A DNA stretch of 64,000 bases from CAVSJO01 sp963728445 (lineage in GTDB: Bacteria > Gemmatimonadota > Gemmatimonadetes > Longimicrobiales > RSA9): positions 248,001 through 312,000 of the forward strand of contig CAVSJO010000007.1 in assembly GCA_963728445.1 (NCBI GenBank), read 5' to 3'. A program made the position numbers and the translations under genes. This document shows, piece by piece, positions 8,464-16,429 of this stretch (positions within the stretch are counted from its first letter, which is position 1; each line of letters opens with the position of its first letter). Under the pieces are notes generated by a model that was not told the origin of the DNA, searched no databases, and was given only the letters and a program-made list of their open reading frames with translations.

Positions 8464-10162
8464 TCTCGTCCATCCGGTTCCGATCCATGTTCAGCTCCGC
8501 CAGGCCGACCGGCTCCAGCATGAGCACGAGCTCTCCGTCCGGTGCTTCCGCCACGCCCGACACCCCGGTCGGATGGCCGAGGAAGGGCGGCAGGCTCTTC
8601 ATGATCGCCTCCCGATGGTCGATAACCCGCTGCGCCGCCACGGCGACGGTCCGCGTGCCTGCCCGGGCGACGAGGGCGAACCGCGGCGCGTCGGCCGGCT
8701 CGCAGCGCCCCAGTCCCAGGGCGCGTGTCGCCGCAACCAGCGGGAGCAGCTCGTCCCGGTGCTCCACGACGGCGGCGGCCCCCGCACGCTCCACCCGCGG
8801 CCGGTGCAGGAGCTCCAGCACGTCCAGGGCCGGGAGCGCGAGCGTGGGCCCCCCGTCGTCGAAGAAGACGGCGGGCACCATGGCCACCCGCAGCGGGAGG
8901 TAGAGGGAGAAGCGCGTGCCGCCGCCCTCCCGGTCCGCCACCTCCACGTTGCCCTGCGCGCGATGCACCATGCGGTGGACCACGTCCAGGCCGATCCCGC
9001 GGCCGGAAACGGTGTCGGCCCGGGCCCGTGTCGAGAATCCGGGACGGAACACGAACGAGGCGACGTCGCCTTCCTCCACCCGACCCAGCCCGAGCTCGCT
9101 CGCCCGCCGAGCGATGCCCGCCCGGTCCAGGCCCGCCCCGTCATCCTCCACGTCCACGCGCACCCGCTCGCCCATCCGCGCGGCCCGCAGCACGAGTCGT
9201 CCTTCCGCGGGCTTGCCCGCCGCTTCCCGGACCTCCGGCCGCTCGATGCCGTGGTCCACGGCGTTCCGGACGAGGTGCAGGAGCGGCTCGGCCAGGCTGT
9301 CGACGGTGCTCTTGTCCAGCTCCGTCGACTCGCCCTCCAGCTCGACGCGGACCTCCTTGCCCTGTTCCCGCGCGATCTGCCGGGCGAGCGCAGGGAAGCG
9401 GCCGAGCACCCGGGCGGCCGGCACCAGCCTCAGCTCCATCACCGTCGCCCGCAGCTCCGCGACCGAGCTGCTCAGCGCGTCGGATACCACGTCCAGCTCG
9501 TCGGCGAGGCCGCCGTCCTCGAGCGCCTGCCGCGACCGCGCGGCCAGCGCGTCGAGCTGCCCGCCCGCGGCGATGAGTCGGCCGACCTCGTCCAGCAGCA
9601 CGTCCAGCCGTGAAGACGGCACGCGCACGCTCTCGGAGCCGGCGATGTCGGCGGGCTGTCCGCTCCCGGGTTCGCCCTTCCCATCCGGCGCTCCCCCGCC
9701 GCTCGACGCGCCGCCTCCACGCTCCAGCTCGCCCCCATGTCCCGGCATCGGGTCGCCGACCGCATCGCGGTCGTTCGTCCCGCGCAGCAGGGCGGGATCG
9801 GGCAGCCCGGACACGTCCGCCAGACGCGACTCCTGCTCGTCCGTTCCGGCGGCGCGCACCGCCCGGAGCACGTACAGCAGCCCGTCGTCGAGCCGTTCGA
9901 GGGCGGTGGCCGGCAACCGCGACGGCTCGTCCTTGAACAGCGTCTCGACCCCGTGCACCCAGTCCCGTACCGGCCCGAGGCCGATCATGGCGGCGTTGCC
10001 CTTCAGCGTGTGCAGGTCGCGGAGGAGGTCGGAGCGGGATTCATCGGACAGCGACTCGCCGGACCCGATGCGCCGCAGCGCGGCGTCGAGGCCGTCGAGC
10101 TGACGTTCCGCCTCGTCGCGGAATTCCTCGACGAGGCCGCTGAGGTCGAACGAGTCGCTCAC
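8453..10162 (-). CDS. cheA: CheA chemotaxis histidine kinase
   Basis: 569 residues from GTG at 10162. Domains in order: HPt with the phospho-His at residue 51 (LRDLHTLKGNAAMIG); a Gly/Pro-rich linker at about 130-175 without an obvious CheY/CheB-binding P2 domain; dimerisation helices at about 180-245; an HATPase with LVRNAVDHGIE, DVEDDGAGLD and GRGIGLDVV; and a CheW-like regulatory domain from about 425 to the end. It is shorter than enteric CheA mainly because P2 is missing. A 106-base gap separates it from the kinase gene upstream, the largest gap in the operon, so it may hold an internal promoter. Confidence 0.95.
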   Translation of the reverse strand: MSDSFDLSGLVEEFRDEAERQLDGLDAALRRIGSGESLSDESRSDLLRDLHTLKGNAAMIGLGPVRDWVHGVETLFKDEPSRLPATALERLDDGLLYVLRAVRAAGTDEQESRLADVSGLPDPALLRGTNDRDAVGDPMPGHGGELERGGGASSGGGAPDGKGEPGSGQPADIAGSESVRVPSSRLDVLLDEVGRLIAAGGQLDALAARSRQALEDGGLADELDVVSDALSSSVAELRATVMELRLVPAARVLGRFPALARQIAREQGKEVRVELEGESTELDKSTVDSLAEPLLHLVRNAVDHGIERPEVREAAGKPAEGRLVLRAARMGERVRVDVEDDGAGLDRAGIARRASELGLGRVEEGDVASFVFRPGFSTRARADTVSGRGIGLDVVHRMVHRAQGNVEVADREGGGTRFSLYLPLRVAMVPAVFFDDGGPTLALPALDVLELLHRPRVERAGAAAVVEHRDELLPLVAATRALGLGRCEPADAPRFALVARAGTRTVAVAAQRVIDHREAIMKSLPPFLGHPTGVSGVAEAPDGELVLMLEPVGLAELNMDRNRMDENGG

Positions 10163-10268
10163 GTCGGTGTCCCTCGCGAACGGAGGCGCGGACCCGCTTC
10201 GGCCCGCGATTCGAGATGAGGAAAGCGCATTCTGCGGGATTCATGCCGGCCGTCCGCCCCGAAAACGC

Positions 10269-11270
10269 TCAGCGCGGCTCCCTGCGCCGTTCGGTGGTGA
10301 CGCCCTCGGGCCAGAAGGCGACCGGCTCGTTGAGCTGCCCGCTCAGGCCGAGCAGGACGGGGTGCAGGGAGGCGGGCCGCCGGGCGGGGTCCGCCTGAAG
10401 GCAGTCGAGGACGAGGCGCGCCAGCGGCTCCGGGGTGTCGGGGCAGAAGTCCCGCGGGTCGGGCGGCGGCTCCGGCCCGAGCTGCGGGTACTCCCGCTCC
10501 TCGCCCTCCCGCTCCTCGATCTCCAGGAAGACGTCCTCGAAGGGCCAGCGCCCCGTGAGCATCTCGTAGAGCACGGCGGCCAGCCCGTAGACGTCGGCCG
10601 CGGGCGACGGCGGCTCCCGCCGCACCTGCTCGGGCGACATGTACGGGGCCGTGCCGAGGGGGCGCGACGGCCGACGCTCGCTATCGCAGCGGCGCGCGGC
10701 GTCGAAGTCGACGAGCAGCGGCACGTTGCCCCGCAGCAGCAGGTTCGCCGGCTTCAGGTCGAGGTGCAGGAAGCCGTGGCGGTGCAGGTGGTAGAGTCCG
10801 GCCCCGATGTGGATCGCGGTGCGGACGGCGTCGCTGACGGAGAGCCGTCGCTCCGGCGAGTCCTCGAGCAGGTCGAACACGGAAGGTCCCTCGACGTACT
10901 CCATCAGAAGAAACGGAAGACCCTCGTGCTCACCCTCGCGGTAGCCGTGGATGATGTTCGGATGGCGCATCCGCCTGAGGATCCTCGCCTCCCGGCGCAG
11001 CGCAGCCGCGGCGCCTCGATCCCCGGCCTGCCCGGGCGCGAGGATCTTGCACGTGAACGCGCACCACTCCCCCGCGCTCCACACCTGGTACAGGTGGCCC
11101 ACCCGGCCCACGGCCAGGTGCCCGATCACGGTGAGGTCGCCGGCGACCCGGTCGCCCACGGCATAGGGGAAGGCCCGACGCTCGCGGCTGGGGCGTGCGC
11201 CTTCGATGCCGGAAAGGATGCCGATCCGGCGCGGTCGAGCGCTCCTAGGATTCCTCGGCCGTTCCGCCAC
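10269..11270 (-). CDS. Serine/threonine protein kinase
   Basis: About 333 residues. I chose GTG at 11270 because AGGAG lies seven bases before it; it overlaps the end of the upstream response regulator by 26 bases. The kinase fold has a degenerate glycine loop, then AFTCKILAPG (lysine), ALRREARILRRMRHPNIIHG, the catalytic loop LHLDLKPANLL (HLD instead of HRD), VDFDAARR in place of DFG, and APYMSPEQVR plus DVYGLAAVLYEMLTG. DFD for DFG is a change from the usual motif but keeps the metal-binding Asp. There is no transmembrane segment. Its place beside CheA suggests cross-talk between Ser/Thr and two-component phosphorylation. Confidence 0.88.
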   Translation of the reverse strand: MAERPRNPRSARPRRIGILSGIEGARPSRERRAFPYAVGDRVAGDLTVIGHLAVGRVGHLYQVWSAGEWCAFTCKILAPGQAGDRGAAAALRREARILRRMRHPNIIHGYREGEHEGLPFLLMEYVEGPSVFDLLEDSPERRLSVSDAVRTAIHIGAGLYHLHRHGFLHLDLKPANLLLRGNVPLLVDFDAARRCDSERRPSRPLGTAPYMSPEQVRREPPSPAADVYGLAAVLYEMLTGRWPFEDVFLEIEEREGEEREYPQLGPEPPPDPRDFCPDTPEPLARLVLDCLQADPARRPASLHPVLLGLSGQLNEPVAFWPEGVTTERRREPR

Positions 11271-11616
11271 CGAGCAGCTCCTGAACCTTGCCGAGGATCG
11301 TCGCCAGGGGCGCCGGCTTCGCGAGGAATGCGTCACAGCAGCCGCTGCCCATGACCTCGTCCACGCTGTGGGCATGGGCCGTCAGGGCCAGGATCGGGAC
11401 GCCGTCCAGCTCGTCCTTGATCCGGAGGCCGACCTCGACGCCGGACAGCTCCGGCAGATGCAGGTCCAGGATGACGACGTCGGGCCTGAAGCTGCGAGCC
11501 CGCTCGACGCCCTCGTCGCCGCGGCTGGCCGCGCGTACCTCGTGGTCTTCGGCCAGGACCTCGACCAGGATCTCCACCAGATCCAGATTGTCCTCGACCA
11601 CGAGCACGCGTGCCAT
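11245..11616 (-). CDS. Single-domain response regulator
   Basis: 123 residues from ATG at 11616. Receiver domain only: VLVVEDNLDLVEIL, phospho-Asp in VVILDLHLPELSGVEV, Thr in ILALTAHAH, and the conserved Lys in AFLAKPAPLA. The C-terminal end overlaps the Ser/Thr kinase start. It is the second stand-alone receiver of the operon. The start is seven bases downstream of the small ORF stop, so translation of the two may be coupled. Confidence 0.92.
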   Translation of the reverse strand: MARVLVVEDNLDLVEILVEVLAEDHEVRAASRGDEGVERARSFRPDVVILDLHLPELSGVEVGLRIKDELDGVPILALTAHAHSVDEVMGSGCCDAFLAKPAPLATILGKVQELLGGGTAEES

Positions 11617-11622
11617 GGTCCG

Positions 11623-11706
11623 TCAGCCGGTGCGAGGACGGGCGGCGCCCGCCGCGACCGCGGAAGGCGCGGGGGCAGGGAACGGCGTGGCGGCGCGCGG
11701 GCTCAT
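11623..11706 (-). CDS. Small ORF (27 residues) ahead of the response regulator
   Basis: ATG at 11706 is preceded by a perfect AGGAGG eight bases upstream, the best ribosome-binding site in this part of the window. The 27-codon product is Ala/Pro-rich, begins MSPRAATPFPAPAPSAV and ends with TGA at 11623, six bases before the response regulator ATG. It starts 23 bases after the aminotransferase stop. The response regulator itself has no good ribosome-binding site. The small ORF may therefore be a translational leader for it, or a real microprotein. No family is recognised. Confidence 0.5.
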   Translation of the reverse strand: MSPRAATPFPAPAPSAVAAGAARPRTG

Positions 11707-11729
11707 GTCGTCTACCTCCTGGGAAGTTC

Positions 11730-12893
11730 TCAGTCGCGCGAGCGAGCAGGCGCAAGCGACGTGCCTTCCCGCGCGCCCCGCGCGCCCCCGAGCCCTCGCC
11801 CGAGCCGTGCGAGCCCGTCCCGCAGCGCGCCGGGCTCCTCTCCGTATCCGATCCGAAGCCACCCATCCATGCGGAACTGGTCGCCCGGCACGACGAGCAG
11901 GTCCTCGTCCCGGCGCAGGCGCTCGGCCAGGGCGGACGAGCCGCCGAGCTCCGGGTCGTAGCGCACCCAGACGATCGCGCCCGCGTCCGGGTCCCGGAAC
12001 GACACCAGCCCCGCGTCCGCCAGCCCGCGCACCTCCGCAAGGTTCGAACGCAGCAGCGCGCGCGTGCGGGCCAGGAGCCGATCGCGCACGGTCGGGTCCA
12101 GCGCCAGCGTCGCCAGATGCTCCGTCAGGGGCCCGTGGGAAATGGTCGTGTAGTCCGTCCGCGCCCACAGCCGCTCGGCCATGGTGGGCGTCGAAACGGC
12201 CCAGCCGAGGCGGAGCCCGGGGAGCCCGTACGCCTTGGAGAGCGAGCCGGTGGAGACGACCCGCGGCGCCTCTCCGTGCAGGCTCCGCGTGCGCGGTCCG
12301 TCCAGCTCCGCGCCGGCGTACACCTCGTCCGCGAGGATCCACGCCCCCGACTCCGCCGCACCGTCCACCAGGGCCTGCCGCGCCGCGGCGCACAGCACGC
12401 TTCCCGTCGGATTCACCGGATTCGTCACCACGACCCCTGCCGTCTCCCGCGCCGCGGCGCCCAGCTCCTCCGGATCCGGTTGCCACCCCAGCTCCTCCCG
12501 CAGCCAGACCTCCCGCACCCGGCCGCCCAGCATCGGGACGAGACCCCACGCCTGCATGTACGCCGGCATCACGATCGCGACCTCGTCGCCCGGACGGACG
12601 AGCTCCCAGAGCGCGACGAAGTTCGCCTCTGCGCTGCCGTGCGTGATCGTCACCGCGTCCGGCGAGACGCCGCCTCCATGCAGCGCCGCGATCCGCTCCC
12701 GCAGCGCCGGCGCGCCGTTCGCCCATCCGTAACCCAGCCGCACGTCGTCCAGGCTGGCCGCGGCCCCCGCCATCTCGAGCAGCTCGCCCACGCTCACCGG
12801 GTGCACGCCGCTCTCCGCGAGGTTGCGGCCGACGCGGTTCTCCCAGGTGGACTGCCACCGCTCCAGCTCGAAGGGAATGAATCTGTCGGCCAT
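11730..12893 (-). CDS. PLP-dependent aminotransferase, class I/II
   Basis: 387 residues from ATG at 12893 (MADRFIPFELERWQSTWE); the frame extends further upstream but without homologous-looking sequence. Fold-type I aminotransferase landmarks: GYGWANGAPALRERIA, TNPVNPTGSV, LADEVYAG, the PLP lysine in STGSLSKAYGLPGLR, and LRIGYG near the end. The substrate cannot be read from sequence; the N-terminal segment recalls the capreomycidine-synthase-like branch. It is the first gene of the minus-strand cluster and diverges from the apgM gene; a link with chemotaxis is not obvious. Confidence 0.9.
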   Translation of the reverse strand: MADRFIPFELERWQSTWENRVGRNLAESGVHPVSVGELLEMAGAAASLDDVRLGYGWANGAPALRERIAALHGGGVSPDAVTITHGSAEANFVALWELVRPGDEVAIVMPAYMQAWGLVPMLGGRVREVWLREELGWQPDPEELGAAARETAGVVVTNPVNPTGSVLCAAARQALVDGAAESGAWILADEVYAGAELDGPRTRSLHGEAPRVVSTGSLSKAYGLPGLRLGWAVSTPTMAERLWARTDYTTISHGPLTEHLATLALDPTVRDRLLARTRALLRSNLAEVRGLADAGLVSFRDPDAGAIVWVRYDPELGGSSALAERLRRDEDLLVVPGDQFRMDGWLRIGYGEEPGALRDGLARLGRGLGGARGAREGTSLAPARSRD

Positions 12894-13132
12894 CGTCGAT
12901 CGCTCCGCTCCAGAGGGGGTTGCCGTAGCATAGGACGGACGCGCTCCGGCGGCCACTCCGCGCTTGCCCCGCTCACGCGCCACCACCACAATTCCCACGG
13001 CCCCGCGCCGATGGTACGCCACGTGCGCGCCTGTCGTGCCGCAACCCTAGCGCGAACGAACGCGTCGGAGGAGATCCTTGGACATTCGCATCCCGGACGA
13101 TCTCGTCGAGCCGGGCCTTCACCCGAATCGTC

Positions 13133-14293
13133 ATGTGTGTCGCCGACGGGCTCGGCGGTCTGCCCCACCCCGAGACGGGGCGCACCGAGCTCGAGTCCGC
13201 CAGCACCCCGAACCTGGACCGGATCGCACGCGGTGCCGCGCTCGGCATGTCGGACCCCGTGGGCTACGGGGTCACGCCCGGCAGCGGGCCCGGCCACCTG
13301 GCCCTGTTCGGGTACGATCCCCTCGTCTGGAACATCGGCCGGGGCGTCCTCAGCGCCCTCGGAGTCGAATTCGATCTCCGGCACGGCGACGTCGCTTCCC
13401 GCCTGAACTTCGCCACCCTCGACGACGCCGGCCGCGTCACCGACCGGCGCGCCGGCCGCCCCTCGGACGAGGAGAACCGCCGCCTCGTCGAGAAGCTGCG
13501 GGAGCGCGTACAGGCGCCCGACGGGGTCGAGCTCTTCTTCGAGTCGGAGAAGGAGCACCGCCTCGTCCTCGTCCTGCGCGGCCCGGACCTCTGCGCCGAC
13601 CTGTCGGACACGGACCCGCAGGAGACCGGCGTCGAGCCGCTCCGCGTGCAGCCGACGTCCGACGATCCGGACGCCCGCCGCACCGCCGACCTGGTCGGCC
13701 GAGTCCTCGACGACGCCCGGGACGCTCTGCGGGACGAGCCCGTCGCCAACGGCGTGCTGGCCCGGGGCTTCGCCGCCTACCACGCGTATCCCACGTTCGA
13801 GGAGCGCTACCGGCTGCATGCGTCCGCCATCGCCCGCTATCCGATGTATCGCGGCGTGGCCCGCCTCGTCGGCATGACCATACAGGCGCCGGCGCGGGAC
13901 GACGCCGGCAGCGTCGAGCGGCTGCAGTCCGTCTACTCCGACTTCGACTTCCACTTCGTCCATTTCAAGTACACGGACTCCCGCGGCGAGGACGGAGACT
14001 TCGACGGGAAGGTCGCGGCCATCGAGGCCGTCGACGCGCTTCTGCCCGGCATCGAGGCCCTCGAGCCCGACGTCCTGGTCTTCACGGGCGACCACTCCAC
14101 ACCCTCCCGGCTGCGCGCCCACTCCTGGCACCCGGTCCCCGCCCTCATCGCCTCTCCCTGGACGCGGCCGGGGGACGCCGAGACCTTCGGGGAGCGGGCG
14201 TGCACCCGCGGCGAGCTCGGCCGATTCCCGGCGAAGAATCTCATGACCCTCGCCCTCGCCCACGCCGGTCGCCTGGCCAAGTTCGGGGCCTGA
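13133..14293 (+). CDS. apgM: Cofactor-independent phosphoglycerate mutase, archaeal type; N-terminus out of frame
   Basis: The frame covers 386 residues with CVADGLGGLPHPETG, ASTPNLDRIA, TPGSGPGHLALFGYDP (Ser of the active site) and the metal-binding TGDHSTPSRLRAHSWHPVP. ApgM interconverts 3- and 2-phosphoglycerate in the cytoplasm. The first in-frame start (ATG 13133) would remove the first beta strand and has no ribosome-binding site. Upstream, a TTG at 13078 with GGAGGAG just before it opens another frame reading LDIRIPDDLVEPGLH, which looks like the missing N-terminus. The true gene probably spans 13078-14293 with a one-base indel near 13115-13125. Confidence 0.88.
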   Translation: MCVADGLGGLPHPETGRTELESASTPNLDRIARGAALGMSDPVGYGVTPGSGPGHLALFGYDPLVWNIGRGVLSALGVEFDLRHGDVASRLNFATLDDAGRVTDRRAGRPSDEENRRLVEKLRERVQAPDGVELFFESEKEHRLVLVLRGPDLCADLSDTDPQETGVEPLRVQPTSDDPDARRTADLVGRVLDDARDALRDEPVANGVLARGFAAYHAYPTFEERYRLHASAIARYPMYRGVARLVGMTIQAPARDDAGSVERLQSVYSDFDFHFVHFKYTDSRGEDGDFDGKVAAIEAVDALLPGIEALEPDVLVFTGDHSTPSRLRAHSWHPVPALIASPWTRPGDAETFGERACTRGELGRFPAKNLMTLALAHAGRLAKFGA

Positions 14294-14295
14294 GC

Positions 14296-15138
14296 GTGGC
14301 CAGCGTCGAGGACGTCCTGCGCGAGGCACTTGCCCTCGGCGAGGAGGAACGCTGGGAGGAGATGGCGCAGACCCTGGCGGCCGCCCTCGACGAGCAGCCC
14401 GATGAGCCGTTCCTGCTCTGCTGGCTCGGCGTCGCCGAGCAGGAGATCGGCAACGACGGGGCCGCCTACGAGTACTTCAAGCGCTGCCTCGCCGCCGAGC
14501 CCATGGACCCCCACCTCCTCGCCCTCGCCGGCGCGGGACTCGCCGCCTTCGACGATCCCGAGGCGGCGTCCGCGCTGCGGGCGGCGGTGCTCACCGCACC
14601 CGAGCTGCCCGTCGCCCGGCTCCAGTACGGCGCGTACCTGGCCCGGGAGGGCATGTACGACCAGGCCCTCGAGCAGCTCCAGGAGGCACTCCGGCTCTCG
14701 CCCGAGGATCCCAGCATCGTGGGCGAGCTCGCCACCGCGCGGGCGCTGAAAGGGGACCTCGCCGCCGCCGTCGTCGGATTCGAGGAGGCCCTGGCCCTGG
14801 CGCCGGACGACTCCTGGACCCGGACGCTCCTCGGGCTCGCGCTCGTCCAGCTCGGCCGGACGGAAGAGGCCGCCGAGGAGCTGTGGCGCGCCGCCGAGGA
14901 CCGGGACGACGACCCCGAGGTGCAGGTCGCCGCGGCCCTCGCCGCCGCCGTCGTCGGCTGGGAGGAGGCGGCCTACAACGCCCTCGCCCGGGCCGAGTAC
15001 TCGGCGGAAGGCGCGGACGCCACCCTGCTCCAGGAGGCGAACGAGCGCGTCGCCGCCGGACCCGATCGAGCCGGTGCCATGCTGCGCGACGCCGTCGCCC
15101 CCAGCATGCTCCGCGAACGGCTCATGCACCCCCTGTGA
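14296..15138 (+). CDS. TPR-repeat protein
   Basis: 280 residues from GTG at 14296, three bases after the apgM stop region. Almost the entire chain is tetratricopeptide-like helices, for example FLLCWLGVAEQEIGNDGAA, ARLQYGAYLAREGMYDQALE and TRTLLGLALVQLGRTEEAAE. There is no signal peptide or membrane segment, so it is cytoplasmic. TPR proteins mediate protein-protein contacts; the partner is unknown. The stop at 15136 is ten bases before the first M16 peptidase start, so the two are likely cotranscribed. Confidence 0.82.
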   Translation: MASVEDVLREALALGEEERWEEMAQTLAAALDEQPDEPFLLCWLGVAEQEIGNDGAAYEYFKRCLAAEPMDPHLLALAGAGLAAFDDPEAASALRAAVLTAPELPVARLQYGAYLAREGMYDQALEQLQEALRLSPEDPSIVGELATARALKGDLAAAVVGFEEALALAPDDSWTRTLLGLALVQLGRTEEAAEELWRAAEDRDDDPEVQVAAALAAAVVGWEEAAYNALARAEYSAEGADATLLQEANERVAAGPDRAGAMLRDAVAPSMLRERLMHPL

Positions 15139-15148
15139 CCGAGGTCCC

Positions 15149-16429
15149 GTGATCCACATACCCATCCAGCGATTCCGCCTCGACAACGGCATGCGCGTCG
15201 TGCTCTCGCCCGACGCGGCGCAGCCGGTCGTCGCGGTCAATATCTGGTACAACGTGGGCTCGAGGAACGAACGGGCGGGACGCACCGGGTTCGCCCACCT
15301 GTTCGAACACATGATGTTCCAGGGCTCCGAACACGTCCCCGCGAGCGCCCATTTCGCCCATATCGAGAAGGCCGGCGGATCCCTGAACGGCTCCACCTGG
15401 CTGGACCGCACCAACTATTACGAAACGCTTCCGGCCCACTTCATCGACCTCGGCCTGTGGCTGGAGTCGGACCGCATGGGCTGGCTGCTGCCGGCCATGA
15501 GCCAGGAGAAGCTGGACAACCAGCGGGACGTCGTGAAGAACGAGCGCCGCTGGCGGGTCGACAACCAGCCGTATGGAGACTGGGACGAACGGATCCAGTC
15601 CATGGTCTACCCGGCCGAGCATCCGTACCACCACTCGGTCATCGGCTCGATGGAGGACCTGGACGCCGCGAGTCTGGAGGACGTCGAGCAGTTCTTCCGG
15701 ACCTACTACGCGCCGAACAACGCCGTTCTCACGCTGGCCGGGGACATCGACCCGGAGCGGGCCAGGGAGCGCGTCGAGGCGTGGTTCGGCTCCATTCCGT
15801 CCGGGCCGGAGGTTCCGCCGATTCCCGGCCGAACGGACATCGACGCCACGCTGGGCGGCGATGTCCGCGTCGAGGTTCATCAGGACATCTCGCTCCCGCG
15901 CGTCTACGTGGCATACCGGGCGCCGGCGTACGGAGACGACGGGTACTACGCCGCGGCCGTGGCCGCCCACGTCCTCGCCTGGGGCAAGGCGTCCCGCCTC
16001 TACCGGTCCATGGTGCGGGAGAGGCGCCTGGCCCAGGACGTGGTCGCGTTCGCATTCCCCGTCGTCGTGGGTGCGGGCATGCTCGTAACCTGGGCCACGG
16101 CCCGGCCGGGCGTCGATCCCGGCATCTTCGAGGAGACGCTCCGCTCCGAGATCGCTTCCCTGAGAGACGTCTCGGCGGACGACGTCGAGCGGGCGATCAA
16201 CCTGATCGAGGCCCGGCACCTCATCGATCTCCAGCGCATGGACGAGCGCGCCGACCTGCTCTCCATGTACACCACGCTGTTCGACGAACCCGAGCGCATC
16301 AACACGGAGATCGAACGCGCGCGCGCCGTCACCGCCGACGACGTGCGCACCTTCGCCCGCGACTATCTCGGTGAAGGGAACCGGGCGACTCTGGTCTATC
16401 TCCCGAACGAAGACGCGAACCATGCCTGA
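15149..16429 (+). CDS. M16 zinc metallopeptidase, catalytic subunit type
   Basis: 426 residues from GTG at 15149; the longer frame upstream only overlaps the TPR gene. The inverted zinc motif HxxEH is intact in GFAHLFEHMMFQGSE, and the downstream glutamate region lies in NERRWRVDNQPYG. Two pitrilysin-like halves are present, the second around residues 180-420. No signal peptide is visible from this start. The gene overlaps the next M16 gene by eight bases. As in other bacterial M16 pairs, this one should carry the active site and the partner should help form the substrate chamber. Confidence 0.92.
   Translation: MIHIPIQRFRLDNGMRVVLSPDAAQPVVAVNIWYNVGSRNERAGRTGFAHLFEHMMFQGSEHVPASAHFAHIEKAGGSLNGSTWLDRTNYYETLPAHFIDLGLWLESDRMGWLLPAMSQEKLDNQRDVVKNERRWRVDNQPYGDWDERIQSMVYPAEHPYHHSVIGSMEDLDAASLEDVEQFFRTYYAPNNAVLTLAGDIDPERARERVEAWFGSIPSGPEVPPIPGRTDIDATLGGDVRVEVHQDISLPRVYVAYRAPAYGDDGYYAAAVAAHVLAWGKASRLYRSMVRERRLAQDVVAFAFPVVVGAGMLVTWATARPGVDPGIFEETLRSEIASLRDVSADDVERAINLIEARHLIDLQRMDERADLLSMYTTLFDEPERINTEIERARAVTADDVRTFARDYLGEGNRATLVYLPNEDANHA

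Noticed and set aside
11270..11375. Longer start for the Ser/Thr kinase at 11375
   Set aside because: It would overlap the response regulator by 131 bases with unlikely Arg/Ser-rich sequence; GTG at 11270 has a well-spaced AGGAG.
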